Source: Hermodarchaeum sp048885185 (GTDB taxonomy: Archaea; Asgardarchaeota; Hermodarchaeia; Hermodarchaeales; Hermodarchaeaceae). Taken from it: 22,558 nucleotides of DNA. Position 1 is the stretch's first letter; the number at the start of each line of letters is the position of its first letter. Location: NCBI GenBank assembly GCA_048885185.1, contig JBHLQC010000012.1, forward strand, positions 1-22,558, read 5' to 3'. Both the position numbers and the translations under genes were made by a program. Shown piece after piece: positions 22,149-22,558 of the stretch. Below the pieces are notes generated by a model. The model saw only the letters and a list, made by a program, of their open reading frames with translations, made no database searches and had not been told where the DNA came from.

Positions 22149-22558
22149 CTAGCACCCCAGTAGTTTCCCTTGTAAACGGGTATAGAAGCGAGATGACCGA
22201 CGAAGAATGCGGAGAGAGGATTCGGAGTGTTTCACCGTGAGTGGAGTGTCTTGGTTGACCTCAGTCGAGTATTCACCATCGATGTAGAGATTAGCAACTC
22301 GTCCAAGTTGGACTTCAATGGTGGTAGTCCTAGGGATGATGAGGGGAAGAAAACTATGCCGTAGAGGGGCTACTGCGAAGAGTAGTATGCCTTCAAGATG
22401 AAGGTCTAAAATTGGTCCTCCCAAGGAGAGGGTATGTCCGGTGGAACCCATAGGTGTGGCAATTAGAAAGCCATTAGCACGAAATTCAAATTCAGTGCTT
22501 TTGTTAAGTTGAACCGTTATCAAAGTTGGACGTCCTTGATTTATGGGAAAAAGAGCCG
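22149..22558 (-). CDS. nadK: NAD kinase, C-terminal part (5' end beyond window)
   Basis: Phosphorylates NAD to NADP. The frame is open through the right edge (codons continue beyond 22558), so the N-terminal nucleotide domain is not seen. The visible 136 residues hold the family signature GFLIATPMGSTGHTLSLGGP, then LLFAVAPLRHSFLPLIIP (the ITPI.PH-like loop) and LYIDGEY, ending in a C-terminal FYTRLQGKLLGC. A TTG at 22521-22523 could be mistaken for a start, but the protein sequence upstream (ALFPINQGRPTL) continues the family and no start signal is needed. Diacylglycerol/sphingosine kinases share the fold but lack this TPxGST-GGP pattern. Confidence 0.88.
   Translation of the reverse strand, partial: ALFPINQGRPTLITVQLNKSTEFEFRANGFLIATPMGSTGHTLSLGGPILDLHLEGILLFAVAPLRHSFLPLIIPRTTTIEVQLGRVANLYIDGEYSTEVNQDTPLTVKHSESSLRILRRSSRFYTRLQGKLLGC

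Noticed and set aside
1..22558. CRISPR arrays, insertion sequences or prophage genes
   Set aside because: No regularly spaced repeats, transposase motifs or phage proteins were seen; the window is core metabolism and information processing.

Overview
The window is archaeal. It carries an aIF2-alpha/S27e/L44e/Nop10 cluster, archaeal primase PriS/PriL, PCNA, a Gins51-type GINS, CDC48, aEF1-beta, Nob1 and the oligosaccharyltransferase AglB. Core promoters are TATA/BRE-like and several starts are GTG or TTG. A longin-like domain fused to a winged helix, together with an Hdr/Mvh/2-oxoacid:ferredoxin oxidoreductase operon, points to an anaerobic Asgard-type archaeon, possibly of the Thorarchaeota kind. 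That placement is inference.

Region 1 (1-7439, minus strand) is one tightly packed, probably single transcription unit read hdrC-hdrB-korD-korA-korB-korC-hdrA-mvhD-mvhG. The hydrogenase large subunit is presumably just beyond the left edge. Gaps are 0-7 nt or small overlaps throughout. A complete four-subunit 2-oxoacid:ferredoxin oxidoreductase sits inside an electron-bifurcating heterodisulfide reductase/[NiFe]-hydrogenase set, which suggests that oxidation of a 2-oxoacid is coupled through ferredoxin and the HdrA flavin to a disulfide-type acceptor and H2. The operon promoter carries a perfect 7-bp inverted repeat between TATA box and predicted start site.

Region 2 (7440-9780) holds a divergent seven-helix membrane protein, the longin/winged-helix protein, gcvH, and in an apparently empty 370-bp gap a minus-strand tRNA-Leu(CAA) gene that appears to be split by three introns. 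One intron lies before the anticodon, one at the canonical 37/38 site and one in the T-loop with a perfect bulge-helix-bulge. The spliced product is 85 nt plus an encoded CCA. A seven-nucleotide micro-exon carries the anticodon. This is the most striking observation in the window.

Region 3 (9781-12861, plus strand) is aglB, with two C-terminal Ig-like domains rich in N-glycosylation sequons. It ends by overlapping nop10 tail to tail.

Region 4 (12783-18293, minus strand) is a replication-translation supercluster read OB-fold protein, PCNA, priL, priS, GINS, L44e, S27e, aIF2-alpha, Nop10. The primase large subunit has only three cysteines. A divergent small winged-helix-like gene and a possible 53-codon ORF occupy the interval upstream.

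Region 5 (18769-22558, minus strand) is read NAD kinase (partial), Nob1, a 58-residue zinc-ribbon protein, aEF1-beta, CDC48. It mixes rRNA maturation, translation elongation and protein quality control.
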